A stretch of DNA of 64,000 nt from RGIG8775 sp045128735 (GTDB lineage: Bacteria; Bacillota; Clostridia; Oscillospirales; CAG-272), in assembly GCA_045128735.1 (NCBI GenBank), contig JBGVRT010000005.1:10758-74757 (forward strand), read 5' to 3'. The position numbers were made by a program, and so were the translations under genes. Below the pieces are notes generated by a model, which searched no databases, had not been told where the DNA came from, and saw only the letters and a program-made list of their open reading frames with translations. This document shows positions 25,338 to 33,438 of this stretch, in pieces. Position 1 is the stretch's first letter. Every line of letters starts with the position of its first letter.

Positions 25338-28300
25338 GTGAAGTATATTGCCCGAGACGAACGCATTCCGCAGGATAGGCGCCGCGAGCTGAATGACAAG
25401 ATCCTGTACTTGATAGATGCCGATCTGGCAGAAGCATCAGGCGTTTCCCGTGAGGATATCTACAATGCTTACACGGGGGATGGCGGACTCCACGGTTTAC
25501 AGCGTTCGGACTACGACAGCTATTCCGATTATAGTGACGCCAAGAAAGAGATCGAGAACGGACAATTCTTCACGCCACCGAGTATATGTCAAACGGTAGC
25601 CAAGTGTATCGGTGTAGGAAAAGGCGATCTTATCGCAGATTTGACCTGCGGTATAGGCAATTTCTTCAATTTTATGCCTACAGAAAATAATCTTTACGGC
25701 TGTGAATTGGATAACAAAGCCTATAAGGTCGCTCGTTACCTATATCCCGATGCCAATATCGTTAATCAGGATATCCGACTGTATCAGCCGGGTATCCTCT
25801 TTGATTATGTGCTCGGCAATCCGCCCTTTAATCTGAAATGGTGGATCGAAGGTAGCAAGGAAATTAAGTCCCAGCTTTATTACTGCATCAAGGCACACGA
25901 GCTGCTAAAGCCCTGCGGTATTATGGCAATCGTTGTTCCAAGCTCGTTTCTTTCAGACGATTTTATTGATGGAAACGTAATTGCGGATATGAATGCTAAA
26001 TTTCGCTTTCTCGGTCAGTTTTCCTTACCCGAAAATGCCTTTAGTGCTATGGGTGTGCAGTCGTTCCCCACAAAGCTTCAATTCTGGCAGAAAAGAAAGG
26101 ATGCTGAGGACGTTTCTATGCCGTATTGCACCGATTGCCCCACCTCTGTCACTTATGAGCTTACAGAGCGAATAAATGAGGCTAAGGAGGCACTTTCAAG
26201 CAGCAGAATGGATATTCTGAAGGCAACGGCACAAAACAAGGAAACGTCGGCAAGCTTTGCGTATCAGGTGGACAAAATGCTCTATCAGATAAGGGTGCAT
26301 CCGCGTATATCTTCGGAGCATTCTCGCTGCTGCGCATACGTTCACCGCTTCTATACTGAGAAGCAGCCCGAAAGTATGCCGTATACCGAATGGTGCCGTG
26401 TGAGGTTGACCGAGGCGAAGGTGCTTTCCTATCTCAAAAAGGTGCTCAAAAAGCAAAACGAGCGACCGTCGGAGGACAGGATCGCCCTTGTAAAACGGGA
26501 TTATGATTTCGTTTATAAGGGGTATTCCTATGCTTCAAGCCGTCAGCTCAGCGATCAAATGAAAAAGCCTGTGCCGATGTATCTTTTAGCCTCCTCGGAC
26601 GGAGATAACGGATTTACGCCATACTCCAAGCTGATAGAAAGAAAGCAGCGTGAATATGCGATACAAAATCAACAGTTCTCGGATATGGTGCTTGATGATA
26701 ACATTTCCCGCGCTCTTGACGAATTTACCCTATGGGACTCGGAGAACGAGGAAAAAATACACCTTAACGAAAAGCAAAAGAAGGATATCAATCTGATGCT
26801 CCAAAAGCGTTACGGACTGCTTCAATGGGAGCAGGGCTGCGGTAAGACGCTTGCCGGAATTGCCGTTGGTCTCTACCGTATGCAATATCAGAACGTGCAT
26901 CACACTTGGGTTATATCCTCGGCAATCTCGATCCGAAACAACTGGGATATTGTTCTGAAGAATTACGGACTATCCTACGTGTTCGTTGAAGAGCTTTCCG
27001 ACTTTGACTGTATCCAAAGGGGCGATTTCGTTATCATTACGTTGAATGCTTTGAGAAAATATCAAAAGCAGATCAAGCGTTGGGTACGCATACACAACGA
27101 AAAGCTTCAGCTAATATTTGATGAGAGCGACGAGATATCCAACGCATCGGGAGCGACGACCAAGGCGTGCCTTGATTGCTTCCGCCGCGTAAAATATAAG
27201 CTGTTGGAAACAGGCACGAGTACGCGAAACAATATCTCTGAGTTTGCTCCGCAGATGGAACTGCTCTACAACAATTCCTACAATATGATCTCTTGGTGTG
27301 ACCGCATATACAAGAGAGATAAGGAAACCGGAGATTTGAATTCTGAGGAAAATGATTATTTCGGTATGCCGATTCCCGCATACAAGCGTGGGTATTCCTT
27401 GTTTTCCGCTTCTCACTTGCCTGAAAAGATAACCGTTTTCGGTGTTGGGCAACGAACACAAGACATCTACAATGCCGACGTTCTAAGCGAGATACTTGGC
27501 AAAACAGTCATTACCCGAACCTTTGAGGAAATCACGGGCAAGGACATACGGCGTATCCATCAGATTCCCGTGAAGTTCAGTGAGGCTGAGAAAGCCGTGT
27601 ATCAGCAAGCAATCGAGAAATTTTACGAGATGCGTTGGAACTATTTTCAGTCTACCGGCAATTCCCGAAAGGACTCTATGATGATCCTGATGCAGCAGAT
27701 CCTCACGCTCCTTCGTATCAGCGCGGCGCCAAGCTCTATGAGTGAATACGTAGGCGATACTCCCGTGAAGATCCAAAAAGTGCTTTCAATGGTAGAAGAA
27801 TGGGACGATGAGATCGTGGCTATCGGTGTGCGGCACATTCCTGTGCTTGAAGAATACCGTAAGGCGATTGAGGAAGCATTCCCAGACAGACCTCTGTTCG
27901 TTGTCACGGGTGGAAATACCACCTTTGCCAAGCGGAGAGCGTTACGGAAAACCCTCAAGGAAAGCGGAAACGGAATTCTGCTTTGCACACAGCAGAGCTT
28001 ACCCAGCAGCGTGAATTTTGAGTACGTCAACAAGATCGTCATTCCCGAGCTCCACTACAATAATTCCCGAATGAGTCAGTTTTATATGCGCTTTGTGCGA
28101 TATACCTCTACCGAGTGGAAGGACATCTATTTCGTCACCTATGCCGGAAGCATAGAATCCAATCTTATGCAGATGGTTATGGCTAAGGAAAAGCTCAATT
28201 TGTTCATGAAGGGACAGGATGCAGATCTTGACGAGATCTATGAGAAGTTCGGCGTTGACTACAATTTGCCCTCGCTTCTGATGAGGCGCGAGGCGGACAG

Positions 28301-28346
28301 CGAAGGAAAGCTCCACATACGTTGGGGAGAACAAAATATAGCGTAA
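25338..28346 (+). CDS. N6-adenine DNA methyltransferase fused to an SNF2/DEAD-like helicase
   Basis: A 1002-residue two-part enzyme starting with GTG behind GGAGGTG. The N-terminal half is an amino-methyltransferase of the type I/gamma kind: GQFFTPPS at 75-82, SAM motif DLTCGIGNFF at 101-110, catalytic NPPF at 161-164. The C-terminal half is a superfamily 2 helicase-like ATPase: Walker A EQGCGKT at 498-504, DESD box at 595-598, and a later helicase C-terminal region. No nuclease domain is evident. Such fusions occur in phages and conjugative elements; possible roles are self-methylation against host restriction or DNA processing in transfer. Which applies cannot be told from sequence. Confidence 0.82.
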   Translation: MKYIARDERIPQDRRRELNDKILYLIDADLAEASGVSREDIYNAYTGDGGLHGLQRSDYDSYSDYSDAKKEIENGQFFTPPSICQTVAKCIGVGKGDLIADLTCGIGNFFNFMPTENNLYGCELDNKAYKVARYLYPDANIVNQDIRLYQPGILFDYVLGNPPFNLKWWIEGSKEIKSQLYYCIKAHELLKPCGIMAIVVPSSFLSDDFIDGNVIADMNAKFRFLGQFSLPENAFSAMGVQSFPTKLQFWQKRKDAEDVSMPYCTDCPTSVTYELTERINEAKEALSSSRMDILKATAQNKETSASFAYQVDKMLYQIRVHPRISSEHSRCCAYVHRFYTEKQPESMPYTEWCRVRLTEAKVLSYLKKVLKKQNERPSEDRIALVKRDYDFVYKGYSYASSRQLSDQMKKPVPMYLLASSDGDNGFTPYSKLIERKQREYAIQNQQFSDMVLDDNISRALDEFTLWDSENEEKIHLNEKQKKDINLMLQKRYGLLQWEQGCGKTLAGIAVGLYRMQYQNVHHTWVISSAISIRNNWDIVLKNYGLSYVFVEELSDFDCIQRGDFVIITLNALRKYQKQIKRWVRIHNEKLQLIFDESDEISNASGATTKACLDCFRRVKYKLLETGTSTRNNISEFAPQMELLYNNSYNMISWCDRIYKRDKETGDLNSEENDYFGMPIPAYKRGYSLFSASHLPEKITVFGVGQRTQDIYNADVLSEILGKTVITRTFEEITGKDIRRIHQIPVKFSEAEKAVYQQAIEKFYEMRWNYFQSTGNSRKDSMMILMQQILTLLRISAAPSSMSEYVGDTPVKIQKVLSMVEEWDDEIVAIGVRHIPVLEEYRKAIEEAFPDRPLFVVTGGNTTFAKRRALRKTLKESGNGILLCTQQSLPSSVNFEYVNKIVIPELHYNNSRMSQFYMRFVRYTSTEWKDIYFVTYAGSIESNLMQMVMAKEKLNLFMKGQDADLDEIYEKFGVDYNLPSLLMRREADSEGKLHIRWGEQNIA

Positions 28347-28360
28347 AGAAAGGAATGAAA

Positions 28361-28624
28361 ATGAGTACGAATGAATTAAAAGTAGGCGACGTAGTTACCT
28401 ACGAGTTTGTAACGAGAGAGGGCGGTCTTTGTTCCGCAATCGTTGAGATTTTGGAGCTGAAGCTTCAAAAACACGATAACCGTCCAATTGCAAATGTAAG
28501 GTTTCGCAAATCAATCTCCGACCATACGGGTAATAATTATTTTGATTATCTTGCGAGGATCGGAGGAACTATGTGGGCGAGCCAAGAATATCTCCATAAA
28601 ACAACGGAGGTGCAGAATGGCTAA
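28361..28624 (+). CDS. small hypothetical protein
   Basis: An 87-residue soluble protein, beta-rich at the start (ELKVGDVVTYEFVTREGGLCSAIVEIL). AAAGGA gives a spacing of 6 to ATG 28361. The 3' end overlaps the next start by 8 bases. Function unknown. Confidence 0.55.
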   Translation: MSTNELKVGDVVTYEFVTREGGLCSAIVEILELKLQKHDNRPIANVRFRKSISDHTGNNYFDYLARIGGTMWASQEYLHKTTEVQNG

Positions 28625-28823
28625 GATCAACAAGCAACACAAATGGGATACCTGCGTTCACGCTCTCTGTCCATTTGGCAGAGGCTTTGCGCTGTGCAGC
28701 TATGGAATGGAGGTCAGCGGAAAGGATCTTTCTGTGCGGGATTTTCCAATTTGTATGGATAAAGGCAAGTGTGTCAAGGAAGAATCAGAAAAGCCCAAAG
28801 AGGTGAGTAACAATGATGAATAA
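28617..28823 (+). CDS. small Cys-rich protein
   Basis: A 68-residue protein with Cys residues in CVHALC, FALC and CMDKGKC contexts, suggesting a small metal-binding fold. GGAGGTG precedes ATG 28617 within the previous gene, and its 3' end overlaps the DUF5131 gene start, so the three genes are translationally linked. It may be an accessory to the DUF5131 protein; this is inference from coupling only. Confidence 0.55.
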   Translation: MAKINKQHKWDTCVHALCPFGRGFALCSYGMEVSGKDLSVRDFPICMDKGKCVKEESEKPKEVSNNDE

Positions 28824-29769
28824 GAGTGGTATCCCTTGGTGTGATTTCTCGTGGAACCCGATCACAGGCTGTAAGGAAAAATGCAATTCCTGCTTTGCAC
28901 ATAAAATTGCAAAGAGATTGTCTGGCTCGATACGGATAAATATTGGAAGTCCTGATATTCAAAAGGATCTGAAAAACAGATTGTTTGTTCTTGAGAAGCC
29001 CTTCCATTCCGAAAGAGGTACTGTGTCATTGTTTCCCGCGGGCTTTGATCCTACGTTTCACCGATACAGGCTTGGTATGATTTCATATAAGCAAAAGCCC
29101 GCCAATATTTTTGTCGGAAGTATCGGAGATATGTTTGACGCATCTGTTCCAATGGAATGGATAACAGAGGTGTTTGAGGCATGTAAAAAAGCGCCCTGGC
29201 ACAATTATCTATTTATGACGTGTAATCCCGGACGCTATACCGGGCTTGCTGACCAAGAGCAGCTGCCAACAGGGGACAACTTCTGGTACGGTAGCAGAAT
29301 TGACTACAACCAAGAAGTTTTTTGCCGAGAGGGCTATCACACGTTTATATGGATAGAGCCGATAGAACGGTATGTGATCCCCGACGAGCTTCCACAGTCT
29401 GAGTGGATAATCATTGGTTGTCAACCTCTGCTCCCGAGCAAGCGAAATATAGCTGACAAAGAACACATTCAGCAATTTATAAGCAAGGTCGGCGATGTTC
29501 CGTTGTTTATGAAAAGCGATGACAACATGAAAGCGGTATGGAAGGATAAATTGATATGTGAATACCCTATCCTTCTTAAGCGACCGCCCGATAAGCCTAT
29601 CCCCCATTGCAACGAGTGTAAGCACTGTCACAAATTGCAAGAAGGAAAACGCGGCATAAGACACACCTGCACACACAGAAAAATATTATCTAAGCATAAG
29701 GAAACAGGCGGACTTCATATTGATGGGCGTTATGCACGCACGTCACCGCCCTGGTGTCCGAGAAGATAA
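28813..29769 (+). CDS. DUF5131 (phage Gp37/Gp68) family, radical-SAM-like protein
   Basis: A 318-residue protein starting with WCDFSWNPITGC, with C20, C24 and C27 forming a CxxxCxxC cluster as in radical SAM enzymes, and IFVGSIGDMFD further on. This is the signature of the DUF5131/Gp37-Gp68 family widespread in phages and mobile elements; the substrate is not established. A second Cys/His cluster (HCNECKHCHK ... CTHRK ... CP) lies at the C-terminus. It sits close behind the methyltransferase-helicase, a recurrent kind of neighbourhood for DNA-modification genes. Confidence 0.8.
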   Translation: MMNKSGIPWCDFSWNPITGCKEKCNSCFAHKIAKRLSGSIRINIGSPDIQKDLKNRLFVLEKPFHSERGTVSLFPAGFDPTFHRYRLGMISYKQKPANIFVGSIGDMFDASVPMEWITEVFEACKKAPWHNYLFMTCNPGRYTGLADQEQLPTGDNFWYGSRIDYNQEVFCREGYHTFIWIEPIERYVIPDELPQSEWIIIGCQPLLPSKRNIADKEHIQQFISKVGDVPLFMKSDDNMKAVWKDKLICEYPILLKRPPDKPIPHCNECKHCHKLQEGKRGIRHTCTHRKILSKHKETGGLHIDGRYARTSPPWCPRR

Positions 29770-29783
29770 AGAAAGGATGTAAA

Positions 29784-30071
29784 ATGAGAAACATATTAGA
29801 TGAATTGTGGTACGGCAATATTACCCCATATTCTCAATGCAAAGTGAACACTCCCGAAATGAAAGAGCTTGCCGAGCTCATATCGCGGCATGAAGAGACC
29901 ATTGAGAAAACTTTAAGTGCTGAACAGAAAGAGGTATTTGAGAAATACCATGAGTGTATGGATGAACTCACTTCAAAGTTCATTATTCAGGCGTTCAAGT
30001 ACGGATTTCGACTCGGCTCAAGGCTGACGGCTGACGCATTAGCACCTAAACCGCTTGAGCGAGAGGGATAA
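29784..30071 (+). CDS. DUF6809-like small helical protein
   Basis: A 95-residue protein, MRNILDELWYGNITPYSQ..., resembling a family of small helical proteins (DUF6809) common in Lachnospiraceae and Oscillospiraceae elements. The segment KELAELISRHEETIEKTLSAEQKEVFEKYHE is a long helix. AAAGGATG sets ATG 29784. Function unknown. Confidence 0.6.
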   Translation: MRNILDELWYGNITPYSQCKVNTPEMKELAELISRHEETIEKTLSAEQKEVFEKYHECMDELTSKFIIQAFKYGFRLGSRLTADALAPKPLEREG

Positions 30072-30075
30072 GTGA

Positions 30076-30561
30076 ATGAGAACATATACAAATCCCGAAG
30101 CGAACGGTTACTTAACAGAGGCAACAGCGTGTGGCAAAATCGTAAAAGAACTTGACAGACTGATCAACAAATACAAAAATGCAGTCAAACGTGAGGAAGC
30201 TGCCCGCAATGCGGAATTTGAGGAAGTTATGGGCTATCGAAGTGAGTATGAGATTCAGGAGGCGTATGGCTGGGAGTTTATAACCGAGGCACAATATGAC
30301 CGTTACCTTGAACTCTTCCGTAAAGGAAAGGCTGCGCTTGAGGACCACGAAAAGACTGTCAACGAAATAACGCTCTCTATTCTCGAAAAAATGAGAGGAG
30401 ATATTCGCACGGACCAAGCTCAATGGGAGTTTGAAGCCCTTACTCCGGAACAACAAGCTGCTGAGCGTAAGCGGGCCGAGGAAAGCAAAAAGGCTTGGAA
30501 AAAGAAAATTGCCGAGCTGAAGGAAAAGCGCGGCGAAATAGTGTCGGACGCATCTGCTTGA
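30076..30561 (+). CDS. helical hypothetical protein
   Basis: A 161-residue charged, largely helical protein with coiled-coil-like ends (AAERKRAEESKKAWKKKIAELKEK). It begins 4 bases after the preceding stop and is the last gene of this operon, followed by a bidirectional terminator. No family recognised. Confidence 0.55.
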   Translation: MRTYTNPEANGYLTEATACGKIVKELDRLINKYKNAVKREEAARNAEFEEVMGYRSEYEIQEAYGWEFITEAQYDRYLELFRKGKAALEDHEKTVNEITLSILEKMRGDIRTDQAQWEFEALTPEQQAAERKRAEESKKAWKKKIAELKEKRGEIVSDASA

Positions 30562-30571
30562 AAGAATATTA

Positions 30572-30620
30572 AAAACCCCTTGGCAGTTCACATTGAACTG
30601 TTCAAGGGGTTATTTTTTTA
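30572..30620. terminator. bidirectional intrinsic terminator
   Basis: AACCCCTTG...CAGTTCA / TGAACTG...CAAGGGGTT with TTTTTTT on the plus side and a T-run on the minus side. It ends both the plus-strand operon and the converging XRE gene. Confidence 0.88.
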
Positions 30621-30926
30621 CTTTTGTAAGCCCTTTGCCAACGCAATCAGGTTGTCGAGCTGTTCACTTGTTAGACGCTTGGCTATTTCGAATAATTCGT
30701 TAGCCTTGGACGGATTTGCAGAATCCATTTCAAAAAATTCGCTTGGAGTAACATCCAAATATTCGCAGATAAAGAAGAATCCCTCCAAAGAAGGCTTTGA
30801 TTTTCCTGTTTCGATGTTATTTATATAACCCGCATTCTGACCGATCGACAAGCTCATATCACGAGCGGAAACACCTTTCTTTTCACGCAATCGCGCAAGC
30901 CTTAAAGCAAAATCTTTCACATCCAT
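30618..30926 (-). CDS. XRE-family helix-turn-helix regulator
   Basis: A 102-residue regulator: an N-terminal HTH_3 domain (LRLARLREKKGVSARDMSLSIGQNAGYINNIETGKSKPS) and a helical C-terminus, probably for dimerisation. It converges on the end of the DNA-processing operon and is divergent from the gene at 31071, whose promoter region it may control along with its own. Confidence 0.85.
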   Translation of the reverse strand: MDVKDFALRLARLREKKGVSARDMSLSIGQNAGYINNIETGKSKPSLEGFFFICEYLDVTPSEFFEMDSANPSKANELFEIAKRLTSEQLDNLIALAKGLQK

Positions 30927-31004
30927 TTCATCACCTCACAACCTTTTTATAATATTATACCCCACACACCACCGAAAAATATTTGTTGTTGGGCTGTAAT
31001 TCTC

Positions 31005-31033
31005 TTGAAATGTTGGTTGAAAAGTGATATAAT
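31005..31033 (+). promoter_or_regulatory. promoter of the SLOG-like gene
   Basis: TTGAAA and TATAAT with 17-base spacing, 38 bases before ATG 31071, in the divergent region with the XRE gene. Confidence 0.7.
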
Positions 31034-31070
31034 AGATAAAATGTTAGAAATTAACCCACAAGGAGCAAGT

Positions 31071-31541
31071 ATGAAGCCATATACCGTATCTTTGTTCGGG
31101 CATAGGGATTTTTACGGACACAGACAGTTGGAAGAACGGCTGATACCGATACTCCGAGAGATGATTCGCAAACATGAGTTTATAGAGATCTATATAGGTC
31201 GTGACGGCGAATTTGATGTCTATGCTGCGACCATTATTAAGCGAGTGCAGAGAGATTATGACGATTATCACGCCATAGAATTTAACCTTGTTTTGCCGTA
31301 TCCAAAGAAGGATATGGATGCCTTTGAAAAATACTATGACAGAGTGAATATTCCGATCAGCGCACACCCGAAGCTCGCTATTACGAAAAGAAACGAATGG
31401 ATGGCAGAACAGTCGGACCTTATACTCTGTTATATCGAGCGTGAAAGCGGCGGAGCATATAGAGCCGTACAGTATGCCAAGAAGTTAGGAAAGGAGGTAA
31501 TCAACCTTGCTGAAAAAAACAAAGAAGATGAAATGGAATAG
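31071..31541 (+). CDS. SLOG/DUF1273-like nucleotide-binding-fold protein
   Basis: A 156-residue Rossmann-like protein: N-terminal VSLFGHRDFYG, then IYIGRDGEFDVYAATIIKR, and SDLILCYIERESGGAYRAVQYAKKLGKEVIN. This pattern matches SLOG-superfamily proteins (YpsA/DUF1273-like), some of which act as nucleotide-signal sensors in defence systems. AAGGAG sets ATG 31071. It overlaps the next gene by 35 bases, and no effector domain such as a nuclease or pore is fused to it. Confidence 0.65.
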   Translation: MKPYTVSLFGHRDFYGHRQLEERLIPILREMIRKHEFIEIYIGRDGEFDVYAATIIKRVQRDYDDYHAIEFNLVLPYPKKDMDAFEKYYDRVNIPISAHPKLAITKRNEWMAEQSDLILCYIERESGGAYRAVQYAKKLGKEVINLAEKNKEDEME

Positions 31542-31935
31542 CAGGCAGGTCAAGCAAGATGTGCTTACCACCTATCGTCGCATAACTTGGAAAATATGGG
31601 TGTATCTCAAAGCCAATCCCGATGTGCTTGCCGAAAATAACAATCAAGAAGTATATGATGAGGTTGCAAGGATACAAACAGATATATACCTGCGCCGCAA
31701 TCCCGATCAGACGCGCGAAGAAGCATTTAGTACGCAGGACTTCCTCTCGGACTTGGAGGCAAAGTATCATGCCGAAGATTATTATTTTGAACAAGAGCTG
31801 ATGGACTTGTTCAGACCAAGCGTAGAGCATAATAAAGCATGGGGCGCAAGGATGTTCTTGGAACTGTTCTTTTACTCGGGTATGCCGGAGAGCTATACGA
31901 AATCGGTGCACCAAATGGTAATTGATGAAGAATAA
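31507..31935 (+). CDS. hypothetical protein partnered with the SLOG-like gene
   Basis: A 142-residue soluble, aromatic-rich helical protein. AAGGAGG lies 9 bases before TTG 31507, inside the SLOG-like gene, so the pair is translationally coupled; an internal ATG at 31528 is the alternative. The coupling suggests the two proteins act together. Family not recognised. Confidence 0.5.
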   Translation: MLKKTKKMKWNSRQVKQDVLTTYRRITWKIWVYLKANPDVLAENNNQEVYDEVARIQTDIYLRRNPDQTREEAFSTQDFLSDLEAKYHAEDYYFEQELMDLFRPSVEHNKAWGARMFLELFFYSGMPESYTKSVHQMVIDEE

Positions 31936-32101
31936 ACGTAGAAGTTTGATTATGTAGGAAGGATAGTAAACAGGAACAAGAAACCAATAAAAACAAAATA
32001 ATTGTGTGGTATAAAACTCTATCTGTATCGGAGGTTTAGGGATTATTCGCAAAGATTTGGTAAAATAATAGTACCAAGACCTAACGTAAGGAGAGTGTTT
32101 T

Positions 32102-32941
32102 ATGAAAAAAATTGTAACGTCAAAGAAAATAAAAGACTTTGAAATCTATTTAAGAAACGAGGAAAGGAGTAAAGCAACGATAGAAAAATATATGCGTGAT
32201 GTGAGATGTTTCATATCGTTTGTTGGTGATACGGAAATTGACAAGCAGAAAGTACTCGATTATAAAAACAAACTTAGCGATGGATATGCTGTGGCAAGTG
32301 CCAATTCTATGATAGCAGCATTGAACTGTTTTCTTCGCTTTTGCGGTTGGCATGATCTTTGCGTTAAGCAGTTCAAAGTGCAAAGAACCATTTACTGTCC
32401 CGAGGAAAAGGAGCTCACCCGTGAGGAGTATGTTCGTTTGCTTGAAGCGGCAAGCAGAAAGAACAATGAGAGACTTAACCTTATCATTCAGACGATTTGC
32501 GGAACGGGCATTCGTGTAAGTGAACTTGAATATATCACCGTGGAGGCGGTACAAAGGAGCGAGGCTGTCGTTAATTGCAAGGGGAAGAACAGAAAAATAT
32601 TTATTGTTCCCGAATTAAGAAAAAAACTGCTCCGTTATGCAAAGGAGCAGAGGATATGTAGTGGAACGATATTTATAACCAGAGGCGGAAAACCGGTCAG
32701 CAGGCATCATATTTGGAAGGAAATGAAGGCACTTTGTGAGCAGGCGAATGTACCGCCAAGCAAGGTATTTCCACACAATCTTCGTCATCTTTTTGCTCGT
32801 ACCTTTTACGGTATTGAAAAGGACATTGCCAAACTCGCAGATATACTGGGACACGCAAGCATCAACACGACACGTATTTATATAGTAACCACCGGTGCGG
32901 AGCACAAGCGCAAAATGGAGCATATGAGGCTCATCATATAA
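32102..32941 (+). CDS. tyrosine recombinase (XerC/D-like)
   Basis: A 279-residue recombinase: N-terminal core-binding (SAM-like) domain, residues 8-90, and a full catalytic domain with R138, K160 or K162, H225-x-x-R228, H251 and Tyr260. All catalytic residues are present, so it should be active. AAGGAG precedes ATG 32102. Directly downstream (32983-33293) lie three copies of a palindromic 18-bp sequence in inverted and direct orientation flanking a promoter. Short size and setting suggest an invertase-type switch enzyme rather than an element integrase. Confidence 0.88.
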   Translation: MKKIVTSKKIKDFEIYLRNEERSKATIEKYMRDVRCFISFVGDTEIDKQKVLDYKNKLSDGYAVASANSMIAALNCFLRFCGWHDLCVKQFKVQRTIYCPEEKELTREEYVRLLEAASRKNNERLNLIIQTICGTGIRVSELEYITVEAVQRSEAVVNCKGKNRKIFIVPELRKKLLRYAKEQRICSGTIFITRGGKPVSRHHIWKEMKALCEQANVPPSKVFPHNLRHLFARTFYGIEKDIAKLADILGHASINTTRIYIVTTGAEHKRKMEHMRLII

Positions 32942-32982
32942 AGAAAAAAAATCCCGATGCGAACACACCGAGACCAAAGACA

Positions 32983-33000
32983 ACATAACGAGAGTTATGT
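32983..33000 (+). repeat. 18-bp palindromic site 1 (GAGA spacer)
   Basis: ACATAAC-GAGA-GTTATGT. Same arms as sites 2 and 3 but with the 4-base asymmetric spacer in the opposite orientation, as expected for an inverted recombination site. Confidence 0.75.
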
Positions 33001-33065
33001 TATTAAAAACTGGTAATCGTTGCAAAAGAACAATGAAGCAAAGCAAAAAATGAGCGCAACAAAAA

Positions 33066-33111
33066 GCCTTTCGCCATAATTTTTTGAAAAATTTATACGA
33101 AAGGCATTTTT
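33066..33111. terminator. bidirectional terminator after the recombinase
   Basis: GCCTTTCG (33066-33073) / CGAAAGGC (33098-33105) with ATTTTTG on the plus side and AAAAA before it, giving a T-run on the minus side. Confidence 0.75.
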
Positions 33112-33178
33112 GTCATGCAATTTTTTGTATCAATTTTAATAAAATTTCATTGTGAGCTTATAAATTCTGCCGAACCTA

Positions 33179-33207
33179 TTGATTTTTAAGTGATTTTGTG
33201 GTATAAT
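33179..33207 (+). promoter_or_regulatory. promoter between inverted sites
   Basis: TTGATT and TATAAT with 17-base spacing, rightward, between site 1 and site 2. Inversion between these sites would turn it toward the 3' end of the recombinase gene. Confidence 0.7.
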
Positions 33208-33244
33208 CTCCTATGTATCTGGAATTTGTCGGATACCTAATATC

Positions 33245-33262
33245 ACATAACTCTCGTTATGT
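33245..33262 (+). repeat. 18-bp palindromic site 2 (TCTC spacer)
   Basis: ACATAAC-TCTC-GTTATGT, inverted relative to site 1 and direct to site 3. Confidence 0.75.
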
Positions 33263-33275
33263 TATTTTGAAGGCG

Positions 33276-33300
33276 ACATAACTCTCGTTATGTCGCTTTT
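33276..33300 (+). terminator. palindromic site 3, also an intrinsic terminator
   Basis: The same 18-bp core as site 2 extended to a 10-bp stem (GCGACATAAC / GTTATGTCGC) and followed by TTTTT. It could terminate transcripts from the promoter at 33179 and may also be a recombination site. Confidence 0.65.
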
Positions 33301-33328
33301 TACTTAGTGGACGGCATATTTATTAAGC

Positions 33329-33346
33329 TTCCTATGTAAATAGGAA
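33329..33346. promoter_or_regulatory. operator-like palindrome upstream of the TetR gene
   Basis: TTCCTAT-GTAA-ATAGGAA, a perfect 7-bp inverted repeat 93 bases before the TetR start. A related string (CCTATGTA) follows the -10 box at 33202. Candidate binding site of the TetR protein. Confidence 0.4.
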
Positions 33347-33438
33347 ATTTTTTAGGAATGTTTTGTAGTGTTCACTAATTGCCTTCTTGTTAATTTAGAA
33401 AATTTATCGGTTGCATGTGAAATGGAGGGGATAACCGA

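Larger units (their letters stand above)
32942..33438. other. gene-free switch-like region
   Basis: No credible gene. Contents in order: recombination-site-like palindrome 1 (32983-33000), a bidirectional terminator hairpin GCCTTTCG/CGAAAGGC (33066-33111), a promoter (33179-33207), palindrome 2 (33245-33262), palindrome 3 with T-run (33276-33300), and an 18-bp operator-like palindrome (33329-33346) before the TetR gene. Confidence 0.7.

Noticed and set aside
32102..32941. The integrase of the whole element
   Set aside because: It is in the interior, next to inverted sites around a promoter, and no attachment-site or tRNA end was seen; a local invertase fits better, although integration cannot be excluded.
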